From assembly GCF_012516375.2 (NCBI RefSeq), contig NZ_CP051204.2:4216001-4280000 (forward strand): 64,000 nucleotides of DNA, written 5' to 3'. This DNA comes from Chitinophaga oryzae. Its GTDB lineage: Bacteria; Bacteroidota; Bacteroidia; Chitinophagales; Chitinophagaceae. Below, one piece after another: positions 45,864-54,526 of this stretch. A model generated the notes under the pieces. That model saw nothing but the letters and a program-made list of their open reading frames with translations, made no database searches and was not told the DNA's origin. The position numbers and the translations under genes are program-made. Positions within the stretch are counted from its first letter, which is position 1; each line of letters begins with the position of its first letter.

Positions 45864-45924
45864 CGGACTTCCGATTTTCCATCTCTTCACGCCTGCCGTT
45901 CGTCAATAAAATTATTTCCTGCTA

Positions 45925-45953
45925 TTGATTTGTAAATAGAAATACTATATTTG
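45925..45953 (+). promoter_or_regulatory. Promoter of the cytochrome/DUF1501 operon
   Basis: TATATTTG (45946-45953) is a perfect TAnnTTTG -7 element. A TTG at 45925-45927 lies 18 bp upstream as the -33 partner. The leader to the ATG at 46126 would be about 170 nt. Confidence 0.6.
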
Positions 45954-46125
45954 TTTATGTTCATACATATGAACGAATTGTTGGATAGCTAAGAAAGGCA
46001 AAAAAAGCATCAATCAGGATCAAAATAGCATAGATAGTCCCGGCTCCGGGCCTGTTTTTCTATGCACAGGAAGTGGCGTGCCATCCAGCCTAGTAAGTGA
46101 ACAATTGTACACGAATAATCAGATT

Positions 46126-48447
46126 ATGTTCCAACGTTATGTAAAAGCAGCTGCCTGCATGCTCACTATCCTTACGGCCTGTAATCACCAGGACACGCAG
46201 GACCAGTCGCAGGAAAAGATGCCGGACATCGTGGATTACAACTTCCACGTACGGCCTATCCTGTCCGACAAGTGTTTCGCCTGTCACGGTCCCGACGCCA
46301 ACAAACGCGAAGCCGGCCTGCGTCTCGACATCGCTGACAGCGCCTATAAAGCCCTGCGGGATGATCCTGGCGCACATGCGCTGGTACCCGGCAATCCCAT
46401 AGCGTCAGTATTATACCAGCGCATCAGCACCGCCGACACTTCCATGCGTATGCCGCCGCCCTCCAGTAACATGGTACTGAGCAGTTTTGAAGTAAAACTC
46501 ATTGAGAAATGGATTAAACAGGGCGCTAAATACAAACCCCACTGGGCGTTTGTACCACCGGTATCCCCCGCACTGCCACAGGTAGAAGACCGCAAATGGC
46601 CGCGTAACGAGATCGACCTTTTCACGCTGGCACAGATGAATGAAAAAGGGCTCTCGCCAAATCCCGCGGCCGATCGCGAACGGCTGCTGAAGCGCCTCAG
46701 TCTGGATCTTACCGGTCTGCCTCCTACGCTCGCCAGGATGGAACGCTTTGCCAAAGACACCAGCGACAAAGGCTATGAGCTGATGGTGGATGAACTGCTG
46801 CAGGACAGCGCCTACGGCGAAAAAATGGCCGTCCACTGGATGGATGTGGCGCGTTATGCGGATTCCCATGGTTACCAGGACGACAACTACCGCAGCATGT
46901 GGCCCTGGCGCGACTGGGTGATACACGCCTTTAACAAAAATCTCTCCTATAAAGATTTTGTAACCTGGCAACTCGCCGGCGATATGGTCCCTAACGCTAC
47001 CCGCGAACAGCTGCTGGCATCAGGCTTTAACCGTAACCATAAGATTACGGAAGAAGGTGGCGTCATAGACGAAGAATACCGCATTGAATATGTGACTGAC
47101 CGCACCAACACCTTCGGTAAAAGTATGCTGGGCATCACGCTTGAATGCGCCCACTGCCACGACCATAAATACGATCCCTTCTCCCAGAAAGAATATTATG
47201 AGGTCTTCGCGTTCTTCAACAACGTCAAGGAAATAGGGCTGGAATCCACCGTCGGCGGCCCGGAAACGTATGCTAAAAAACCTTACATGGAGATCACCAG
47301 GGAAGATCTCAACGGCATACTGCATTTCATCAACAAACAGGACACGTCCAGGCTGATCGTATCAGTGATGGGCGAAAGAGACAGCACGCGAAAGACCTTT
47401 ATCCTGGGCCGCGGCAACTACGACAATCCCACCACGGAAGTGACACCGGGCACGCCGCAGGCCATATTACCTTTCAGCACCGGCAGCTACGCCGCCAACA
47501 GGCTGGGGCTCGCCAACTGGCTGTTCGATGCGAAGAACCCGCTTACCGCCCGCGTATTCGTCAACCAGGTATGGCAGGAATTTTTTGGCAGGGGCATCGT
47601 CAAAAGCACCGGCGACTTTGGCATGCAGGGCGACCTGCCCAGCCACCCTGCGTTGCTGGACTGGCTGGCGACAGATTTCGTGCAGCACGGCTGGAATATT
47701 AAAAGACTGGTGAAACAAATCGTGATGTCGGCCACCTACCGGCAGTCAGCCGTCATCTCCCCGGAGAAACTGAAAGCAGATCCGGAGAACGTATATCTAT
47801 CAAGAGGGCCACGTTTCCGGCTGCCGGCGGAAACCGTACGTGACCTTGTATTACAAAGCAGCGGCCTGCTGGTGCCCGAAGTCGGCGGCCCCAGCGTAAA
47901 ACCGTACCAACCTAAAGGGCTGTGGGAAATGGCTACCTCCGGCCGCGGACAGCTGTCCACCTACCGCCAGGACCATGGCGCCAGCCTTTACCGCCGCGGG
48001 CTGTATACCTTCATCAAAAGAACCGTACCACCGCCATCGATGATGATCTTCGATGCCAGCAACAGGGACCAGTGCGAAGTGAAACGCGCGGCCACCAATA
48101 CACCGCTGCAAGCGCTCATTATGCTCAACGACCCGACAGTGCTGGAAGCCTCCAGGGTACTGGCCTCCCGCCTGTTGCAACAAAACAGCAGCGGCATACA
48201 ACAAAACATACAACAGGCTTTCCGCCTGATCGTATGCCGTACGCCGCAGGCACAGGAGACCGCTACCCTGCTGAAATACTATGAACAGCAGCAAGCGTAT
48301 TATAAACAACAACCGGCCAATGCCTCCAAACTGTTGCACCACGGCGAATATCCCATGGCGACCAATCTGGACCAGGCCTCCTGGGCGGCCATGATGCAGG
48401 TGATCACCACTATTTATAACCTGGAAGAAACACTTTCCAAAACATAA
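46126..48447 (+). CDS. PSCyt1-DUF1549-DUF1553 cytochrome c-type lipoprotein
   Basis: The start is taken at the ATG at 46126 (MFQRYVKAAACMLTILTAC), which gives a lipoprotein signal with lipid Cys19 and a 773-residue protein; a GTG at 46078 is less likely. Residues 50-54 are a haem c site CFACH in the planctomycete cytochrome C domain (DKCFACHGPDANKREAGLRL). DUF1549 follows and includes a second CxxCH, CAHCH at 341-345, in ECAHCHDHKYDPF. The C-terminal DUF1553 has LANWLFDAKNPLTARVFVNQ. These proteins are abundant in Planctomycetes and poorly understood; electron transfer outside the cytoplasm linked to polymer breakdown is suspected. Confidence 0.92.
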   Translation: MFQRYVKAAACMLTILTACNHQDTQDQSQEKMPDIVDYNFHVRPILSDKCFACHGPDANKREAGLRLDIADSAYKALRDDPGAHALVPGNPIASVLYQRISTADTSMRMPPPSSNMVLSSFEVKLIEKWIKQGAKYKPHWAFVPPVSPALPQVEDRKWPRNEIDLFTLAQMNEKGLSPNPAADRERLLKRLSLDLTGLPPTLARMERFAKDTSDKGYELMVDELLQDSAYGEKMAVHWMDVARYADSHGYQDDNYRSMWPWRDWVIHAFNKNLSYKDFVTWQLAGDMVPNATREQLLASGFNRNHKITEEGGVIDEEYRIEYVTDRTNTFGKSMLGITLECAHCHDHKYDPFSQKEYYEVFAFFNNVKEIGLESTVGGPETYAKKPYMEITREDLNGILHFINKQDTSRLIVSVMGERDSTRKTFILGRGNYDNPTTEVTPGTPQAILPFSTGSYAANRLGLANWLFDAKNPLTARVFVNQVWQEFFGRGIVKSTGDFGMQGDLPSHPALLDWLATDFVQHGWNIKRLVKQIVMSATYRQSAVISPEKLKADPENVYLSRGPRFRLPAETVRDLVLQSSGLLVPEVGGPSVKPYQPKGLWEMATSGRGQLSTYRQDHGASLYRRGLYTFIKRTVPPPSMMIFDASNRDQCEVKRAATNTPLQALIMLNDPTVLEASRVLASRLLQQNSSGIQQNIQQAFRLIVCRTPQAQETATLLKYYEQQQAYYKQQPANASKLLHHGEYPMATNLDQASWAAMMQVITTIYNLEETLSKT

Positions 48448-48501
48448 ACCGGCATTGATCATTTATCATCTCTCATTTTTTCTCTTTAAAATAATAACAA
48501 G

Positions 48502-49956
48502 ATGAAAAACGAATTCCTGGAGCGTCACCTGAATATGAACCGCCGGAAGTTCCTCTCCCGGCTCAGTCTGGGCGTCGGCAGCGTAGCGCTTGGCTCCCTG
48601 CTGATACCGGACCTGTTCGGAAAAAGCAGCGCCAGCGAGGCGCCCTTCATCCCCGGCATGCCGCACTTCGCCCCCAAAGCTAAAAGGGTCATTTATTTGT
48701 TTCAGAACGGCGCTCCTTCACAGCTGGAGAGCTTCGACTATAAACCCAAACTGCGGGAGATGATGGGCCAGGAACTGCCGCCCTCCATCCGCATGGGACA
48801 AAGGCTTACCGGCATGACCGCCGGACAGTCGTCATTCCCGCTGGTAGGTTCTCATTATGACTTCCAACAGTATGGCCAGGCCAGGGCATGGATAAGCGAT
48901 CTCTTTCCGCATACCGCACAAATAGTAGACGACATCTGCATCGTGCGTTCCATGTTCACCGAAGCCATCAACCACGACCCCGCGCTTACTTTCTTCCAGA
49001 CGGGCGCACAACAGGGAAACCGCGCCAGCTTTGGCTCCTGGATGAGCTACGGCCTCGGCAGCGAAAACAAAAACCTTCCCGCTTTCTGCGTGCTGCTCTC
49101 CCGCGGCAAAGGCAACGGCCAGGGGGTATATTCCAAATTGTGGTCCAACGGGTTCCTCGACAGCATCCACCAGGGAGTGCAATTCAGCAGCGGCGACAGC
49201 CCCGTGCTGTACCTCAACAATCCCGAAGGCATCGATATGTCCAACCGCCGACAGATGCTGGACCAGCTGGCAGCACTCAACGATCAGTCCTACAAAGACT
49301 TCGGTGATCCGGAGATCAGCACCAAGATCCAGCAGTATGAAATGGCCTACCGTATGCAAACGGCTGTGCCGGAGCTGACCGACCTGTCCAAGGAACCGGA
49401 CGACATCATCAAACTATATGGCCCGGAATGCCTTGTTCCCGGCACGTTTGCGGCCAACTGCCTGCTGGCGCGCAAGCTCTCCGAAAGCGGCGTGCGTTTC
49501 GTACAGCTCTATCACCAGGGATGGGACCAGCACGGTAACCTGCCCAATGAAATGGCCGGACAGGCAAAAGATGTGGACCGCGCCTCCGCCGCGCTTATCA
49601 CCGATCTGAAACAACGCGGCCTGCTGGATGAAACGCTGGTAATATGGGGCGGTGAATTTGGCCGAACCAACTATTGCCAGGGTAAGATGACCGCAGATAA
49701 TTATGGCCGCGATCACCACCCACGCGCTTTTTCCATCTGGATGGCCGGCGGTGGCGTAAAGCCGGGCATCGTTTACGGAGAGACAGACGAGTTCGGCTAC
49801 AATATTGTGAAAGATCCCGTGCACGTACATGATTTCCATGCCACCGTTTTACACCTGATGGGGCTGGACCACGAAAAACTAACATTCAAACACCAGGGCC
49901 GCCGCTACCGTCTTACCGATGTGGCCGGGAAAGTCATTCCCGGATTGATGGCCTGA
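48502..49956 (+). CDS. DUF1501-family Tat-exported protein
   Basis: The protein has 484 residues. The N-terminus NRRKFLSRLSLGVGSVALGS is a twin-arginine signal. The rest is a complete DUF1501 (sulfatase/alkaline phosphatase-like superfamily): AKRVIYLFQNGAPSQLESFD, HPRAFSIWMAGGGVKPG, and the metal-like region WGGEFGRTNY. DUF1501 genes are the usual partner of DUF1549/DUF1553 genes. It begins 54 bp after that gene. Its reaction is not established. Confidence 0.93.
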   Translation: MKNEFLERHLNMNRRKFLSRLSLGVGSVALGSLLIPDLFGKSSASEAPFIPGMPHFAPKAKRVIYLFQNGAPSQLESFDYKPKLREMMGQELPPSIRMGQRLTGMTAGQSSFPLVGSHYDFQQYGQARAWISDLFPHTAQIVDDICIVRSMFTEAINHDPALTFFQTGAQQGNRASFGSWMSYGLGSENKNLPAFCVLLSRGKGNGQGVYSKLWSNGFLDSIHQGVQFSSGDSPVLYLNNPEGIDMSNRRQMLDQLAALNDQSYKDFGDPEISTKIQQYEMAYRMQTAVPELTDLSKEPDDIIKLYGPECLVPGTFAANCLLARKLSESGVRFVQLYHQGWDQHGNLPNEMAGQAKDVDRASAALITDLKQRGLLDETLVIWGGEFGRTNYCQGKMTADNYGRDHHPRAFSIWMAGGGVKPGIVYGETDEFGYNIVKDPVHVHDFHATVLHLMGLDHEKLTFKHQGRRYRLTDVAGKVIPGLMA

Positions 49957-49970
49957 TAAAAATATTACAC

Positions 49971-50996
49971 ATGGAGAGAAGAAAATTCGTACAATCGTCT
50001 GCGTTACTAGCCGCCTCTTTTTACATTTCCCGCGACCTGTTTGCCCGTCCCAAAGGACCGGTATACGGCCACCAGGACATGCGTTATACCCTCGACACAC
50101 GATGGGGCACGCTCGACAGCAGCCGCCATCCGGTGAAGGACTGTCACGAAATGGTGCAGGACAAAAAGGGCCGTATTATCCTGCTCACCAATGAAACGAA
50201 GAACAATATCCTCGTTTACAGTAAATCCGGTAAACTGCTGGATTCCTGGGGCCACGCGTTTCCCGGCGCCCACGGGCTGACGCTGGCCAATGAAAACGGT
50301 ACCGAATACCTGTTCATCACCGACACCGACAAACACGAGGTCTATAAAACCACCATGGACGGCAGGATCGTGATGACGATCAGCTACCCGGCAGAAACAG
50401 GGCACTACAAAAAGAAAGAAGAATTCGTTCCTACCGAAACCACCGTTACCGACGAAGGTGATATCTATATCGCTGACGGTTATGGTGCACAGTATGTGAT
50501 GCATTACGACCGCCAGGGTAAACTGTTAAATACTTTCGGCGGCCGTGGCGAAGGCGATGCTCACCTGGACAATGCCCACGGCATCTGCGTCGACCGTCGC
50601 CAGGGCGCTCCTTCCCTGCTGGTGACAGATCGCACCCGTAACTGTTTCAAACGTTTCAGCATGGACGGCAAGCTGCTGGAAGTGATCTCCCTGCCCGGCG
50701 CCTGCGTATGCCGCCCCGTGATCAAAGGCGACCATCTCTATGCAGCCGTATTGCGTTCTCCCGATATGAACGTCAGCGGCAGCGGCTTTGTGACCATCCT
50801 CGACAAAAACAACAAGGTTGTTTCCAATATCGGCGGCACTGCGCCGGTATACAACGGACAGCAGTTGCAACCCATGCAGCAGGCGGAGAAGATCTTCGTT
50901 CACCCGCATGATGTATGTGTAGATAACGATGACAACGTGTACGTGGCCCAATGGGCCGCCGGCAAAGTGTACCCCTATAAACTCAGGAGGATATAA
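49971..50996 (+). CDS. Tat-exported NHL-type six-bladed propeller protein
   Basis: The protein has 341 residues. The start MERRKFVQSSALLAASFYIS is a twin-arginine signal. NHL-like blades follow: MVQDKKGRIILLTNETKNN, DEGDIYIADGYGAQYVMHYD, DNAHGICVDRRQG, VHPHDVCVDNDDNVYVAQW. Enzymatic members of this fold include peptidyl-amidoglycolate lyases; here the fold alone can be named. It lies 14 bp after the DUF1501 gene. Its stop overlaps the next start as TAATG, so expression is coupled. Confidence 0.88.
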   Translation: MERRKFVQSSALLAASFYISRDLFARPKGPVYGHQDMRYTLDTRWGTLDSSRHPVKDCHEMVQDKKGRIILLTNETKNNILVYSKSGKLLDSWGHAFPGAHGLTLANENGTEYLFITDTDKHEVYKTTMDGRIVMTISYPAETGHYKKKEEFVPTETTVTDEGDIYIADGYGAQYVMHYDRQGKLLNTFGGRGEGDAHLDNAHGICVDRRQGAPSLLVTDRTRNCFKRFSMDGKLLEVISLPGACVCRPVIKGDHLYAAVLRSPDMNVSGSGFVTILDKNNKVVSNIGGTAPVYNGQQLQPMQQAEKIFVHPHDVCVDNDDNVYVAQWAAGKVYPYKLRRI

Positions 50997-53152
50997 TGAA
51001 GTGGAATCGTATCCGATGGCAGGACGCCGGTAACCAGTTTTTATTTGCCGCTAATATTTTTGTGCTGGTGTTATTCATCGCCGGCAGCAGTCTTACGGTG
51101 CCTGCGTGGTTGCAGGTACTGGGGCGTATGCACCCGCTGGTGCTTCATTTTCCGATCGTACTGCTTCTCCTGGGCAGCCTGCTGCTTTTTATTCAGCTGC
51201 GCGAGCCGGAAGCCAACCGCTGGAAAAACTGCTTTACCGAACTGCTGCTGCTGACCGCAGCGCTTACTACAGCCGTTACCGTTATTATGGGCCTGCTGCT
51301 TGCCCGCGAAGGAGGTTATACCGACAACGGCAGCATACAATGGCACAAATGGGGCGGCGTGGCCGTGCTGTGGGCTTCTTCCGCGCTGTACTGGCTGCGC
51401 GCCACAGCGAAGCCCTGGCTGCCGAAAACAGGCGCGCTCGTCACCGTGGCGTTATTGCTGGTTACCGGCCACTATGGCGCCGACATCACCCATGGCAACA
51501 ATTTCGTGCTGGCGCCGGTGACCCCGCGCAATACCCCAGTGCCGTTAGACAAAGCCCTGGTGTACGACCACCTGGTAAAACCTATCCTCGAAGAAAAATG
51601 TATGAACTGCCACAATAATGGTAAAGCGAAAGGCGGTTTATCCATGGAGTTACCGCAACAGCTGCTTGCAGGGGGTAAGAGCGGGAAGTTGTTCATTCCC
51701 GGCAATCCGGCTGTCAGCCTGCTGATGGAAAGACTGCACCTTCCGGCGGAAGACAAAAAACACATGCCGCCTGCCGGCAAGCCGCAGCTGACGGAGGAAG
51801 AAACAGCGCTGCTCCACTATTGGATCAAAGGAGGCGCCGACTTCAAAACAGCCGTAGCCACGCTGCCGGCCCGCGACAGCCTGTACCTGCTGGCTGCACA
51901 ACGCCTGCAGCCTGCCACGTCCGAAGCGCCGGTATATGATTTTTCTGCCGCCGATGAGAAACTGGTGCAACAGCTCAGCAATAACTACCGCGTCGTATAC
52001 CCGATAGCGTTACACGCCGCGCCCCTGGTAGCCAACTGGTATAACAAAGACAAGTTCAATATCCAATCCGTCAGCGAACTGCTGCCCGTCAAACAACAGC
52101 TCATAGAGATGCATCTGCAGAAGATGCCCGTGAAGGATGCTGACCTGGAGGTATTGTCGCAGTTTAAGCAGTTGCGGGTGCTCAACCTGAGCTTTACCAA
52201 TATCACCGGGCAGACATTGGCCACACTTGCCAGGCTGCCCCATTTACAGCGTCTTTCGTTATCAGGCACGCCGGTAACGCTACAGCAGCTGACCAGCCTG
52301 AAATCAGCCCCTGCGCTGAAAGAGCTGTATGTATGGAACACCGGCTTGTCACCCGCGGACCTGCAACAGGCAGAAAAAATTCTCCCCAGGGCTACCCTCG
52401 TAAAAGGCTTTACCAATGACAAAGGCGAGCAACTGAAACTCAATCAGCCTGTTGTGCTCAACGCTGTAGCAGTCTTCAAAAACAGTTTACAACTGAAAAT
52501 GCAACATCCCGTAAGAGGGACTGAGATCCGCTATACGACCGACGGCAGCGTACCCGACAGCCTGCATTCTCCTGTATTCAAGGACAGCCTGCTGATCACC
52601 GGTAATACCGTGGTTCGCGCCATCGCCTGCAAACAGGGATGGTATGCCAGCGATCCCATACAGCTGTCGTTCAGCAAAACCACCTATACGCCCGACAGTA
52701 TCAGGCTTACCAACCAACCCGAAGGATCTTATATCGCTAACGGTGGCACCAGCCTTACGGACGGCCAAAAGGGCGGAACAGACCATAACAACGGCAAATG
52801 GCTCGGCTATACGAAAAACAGCCTGGAGGCTATTGTGCAATTTCCTGCGCCCGTACCGCTAAAAGCTGTTACCATCGGCGCACTGCGTAACACCGGCGCC
52901 TATATTTTCCTGCCGCGCCAGGTTGAAATATGGGGCGGCAACGATCCGCGGCATCTTAAATTATTAAAGAAAGTCACGCCTCCCGCAGACAAAAAAGACG
53001 ATCCTGTTACCACGATGGACATCAATTGCGACTTCCCGCTCACACAGGTATCGTATGTTAAAATAATGATGACACAAACCACGCTGCCACCGTGGCATCC
53101 CGGCAAAGGCAACCGCGCCTGGCTTTTTGTGGACGAGCTGCTTTTCAACTAA
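50996..53152 (+). CDS. DUF2231 membrane cytochrome with LRR, chitobiase-like and discoidin-like modules
   Basis: The protein has 718 residues. Four membrane helices of a DUF2231-type domain (about residues 10-160) are followed by a cytochrome c site CMNCH at 202-206 in the PSCyt1-like segment EEKCMNCHNNGKAKGG. Next come LRR-like repeats (LEVLSQFKQLRVLNLSFTN, LARLPHLQRLSLSG), a chitobiase-type beta module (GTEIRYTTDGSVPDSLHSPV) and a C-terminal discoidin-like module (NNGKWLGYTKNSLEAIVQFP). The combination places a membrane-anchored haem protein with carbohydrate-binding-like domains in the periplasm, a likely electron acceptor for the operon's lipoprotein cytochrome. Its ATG overlaps the upstream stop. 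Confidence 0.9.
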   Translation: MKWNRIRWQDAGNQFLFAANIFVLVLFIAGSSLTVPAWLQVLGRMHPLVLHFPIVLLLLGSLLLFIQLREPEANRWKNCFTELLLLTAALTTAVTVIMGLLLAREGGYTDNGSIQWHKWGGVAVLWASSALYWLRATAKPWLPKTGALVTVALLLVTGHYGADITHGNNFVLAPVTPRNTPVPLDKALVYDHLVKPILEEKCMNCHNNGKAKGGLSMELPQQLLAGGKSGKLFIPGNPAVSLLMERLHLPAEDKKHMPPAGKPQLTEEETALLHYWIKGGADFKTAVATLPARDSLYLLAAQRLQPATSEAPVYDFSAADEKLVQQLSNNYRVVYPIALHAAPLVANWYNKDKFNIQSVSELLPVKQQLIEMHLQKMPVKDADLEVLSQFKQLRVLNLSFTNITGQTLATLARLPHLQRLSLSGTPVTLQQLTSLKSAPALKELYVWNTGLSPADLQQAEKILPRATLVKGFTNDKGEQLKLNQPVVLNAVAVFKNSLQLKMQHPVRGTEIRYTTDGSVPDSLHSPVFKDSLLITGNTVVRAIACKQGWYASDPIQLSFSKTTYTPDSIRLTNQPEGSYIANGGTSLTDGQKGGTDHNNGKWLGYTKNSLEAIVQFPAPVPLKAVTIGALRNTGAYIFLPRQVEIWGGNDPRHLKLLKKVTPPADKKDDPVTTMDINCDFPLTQVSYVKIMMTQTTLPPWHPGKGNRAWLFVDELLFN

Positions 53153-53156
53153 AAAT

Positions 53157-53190
53157 AAGGAAGAGCGTTGCCGTGGCAACGCTCTTCCTT
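53157..53190 (+). terminator. Hairpin ending the cytochrome/DUF1501 operon
   Basis: AAGGAAGAGCGTTGCC (53157-53172) and its exact complement (53175-53190) form a 15-16 bp stem starting 5 bp after the stop codon. There is little T tail, but position and stability suggest the operon end. Confidence 0.75.
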
Positions 53191-53360
53191 AACAAGGAGG
53201 ATTGATCTGGTTGATTAATGTGTCAGGCCAATGAAGCCATCCTCATTACCGCTGTCAAAAGGAGAAATAGTATATTGAATTGTCATTTTTTCTACCCAAA
53301 GCATGACAAAAGGCAACAATGGCACGGTTCTGGTAATTACATGTGAAGAAAAATTACTTT

Positions 53361-53531
53361 ATGAAAAAAATACATCTACTTTTAACCGCTGTCGCCCTGA
53401 TTCTTTTCAGTTCCTGCTATACGGTGCACACTGCGGGTAACAGCGGGAAAATACCTCCGGGCCAGGCGAAGAAAATGACCGGCTCCCAATCCGCCAAACC
53501 ATATGCGCCCGGACAGCAGAAAAAATACTAA
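53361..53531 (+). CDS. Small lipoprotein (often annotated quinol oxidase subunit 4 in Bacteroidota)
   Basis: The start is the ATG at 53361, giving 56 residues. The signal MKKIHLLLTAVALILFSSC ends in a lipobox Cys19, and the tail GKIPPGQAKKMTGSQSAKPY followed by APGQQKKY is the PPGQAKK...APGQQKK pattern of tiny Bacteroidota lipoproteins. The oxidase-subunit name is a database habit without evidence here. A single gene between the cytochrome operon and a convergent methyltransferase. Confidence 0.75.
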   Translation: MKKIHLLLTAVALILFSSCYTVHTAGNSGKIPPGQAKKMTGSQSAKPYAPGQQKKY

Positions 53532-53557
53532 GTAGTTAAAACGGACCTTGCAACGGT

Positions 53558-54196
53558 TCATTTTTTCTCCGCCCAGATATAGGCTCTCCTCGTTGGATAC
53601 TCTACTCCTTCATAGGGGTGCCTTTCTATGGCATCAATAACATCAAAGCCCGCCTCGTTCAGCAACGCGATAATAGCATCTGTCTTAAAAAAGAACAGAT
53701 CTACATCCACTTCCTTCTCATGTGCCTTATCAAAATGAACGACTTCTTCTCCTACGTGAAAAGAAAATAAAAAGCCTCCTCCTGTTTTCAGCACCCGGTG
53801 AACTTCTTTGAAACAAGCCCCCACCTGTTCACTCGTAAAATGCACGATAGCATAAAACGCCAGCGCACTACCCAGGTATGCCGAGGGGTAACCGGTGTTC
53901 AGCAGATCGCTGGTCTCAAATTTTATATGAGGAGAAAGCCTGCGGGCGGTATCTACCATAGCAGGTGACAAATCCGTACCGATAAGTTCCTTCATACCGT
54001 TGTCATGCAGAAAACGTGTTGTTTGCCCGGGGCCACAGCCAAAGTCCGCACACAGCCCCTTTTCCTTGTTGGCAAATGCAAATTCCTTCAGCAACAAACG
54101 GTCAAACTGTTTTTTGGAGAGCTCATCCCAGCGTTCCGCCGCATAGTCTTCGGCAACCTGGTTATAACAGTGCAGTACTTTTTCCTGTGGGTTCAT
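53558..54196 (-). CDS. Class I SAM-dependent methyltransferase
   Basis: The protein has 212 residues. SAM-binding motif I is CADFGCGPGQTTRFL, motif II is IGTDLSPAMVDTAR, and FYAIVHFTSEQV with EVHRVLKTGGGFLFSFHVG gives the post-motifs of the methyltransferase-11/25 group. The substrate is unknown. It is divergent from the SusC pair 2 genes and converges on the small lipoprotein gene. Confidence 0.9.
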   Translation of the reverse strand: MNPQEKVLHCYNQVAEDYAAERWDELSKKQFDRLLLKEFAFANKEKGLCADFGCGPGQTTRFLHDNGMKELIGTDLSPAMVDTARRLSPHIKFETSDLLNTGYPSAYLGSALAFYAIVHFTSEQVGACFKEVHRVLKTGGGFLFSFHVGEEVVHFDKAHEKEVDVDLFFFKTDAIIALLNEAGFDVIDAIERHPYEGVEYPTRRAYIWAEKK

Positions 54197-54526
54197 ATGA
54201 AAGCTGAGTTTCCGGTATTAACAAATTTTGTTTACTGAAAATATGCTTTAAAAATGATATAGAGAAATGTGCCCGCTTACATTTTTTTAAGCCGGGGGCA
54301 AGCCAGTGCCGGATTTTAGCGCTTGGTTTTATTATCTTTAGAAAGAAGACTGTAATCCTCCGACCCACTTTACGAGCCAACGGCGGTAAGCCCAAACCAA
54401 TGCCACAATGATCGATTTATGAAACCCAGTTAAACGGCCCATTTTACTTAACGAAAACCCAATGACAATTATGAACCAGGCATAATGACCGGCCCCTCTA
54501 TATTTTTCAACCAAATCTGAACCATC
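54197..54526. other. Divergent intergenic region, methyltransferase to susC 2
   Basis: No gene is seen in 330 bp. TATATTTT at 54499-54506, one mismatch from TAnnTTTG, is the best -7 candidate for the SusC gene and would give a short leader. Nothing resembling an anti-sigma or sigma gene, common beside SusC units, is present. Confidence 0.45.
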
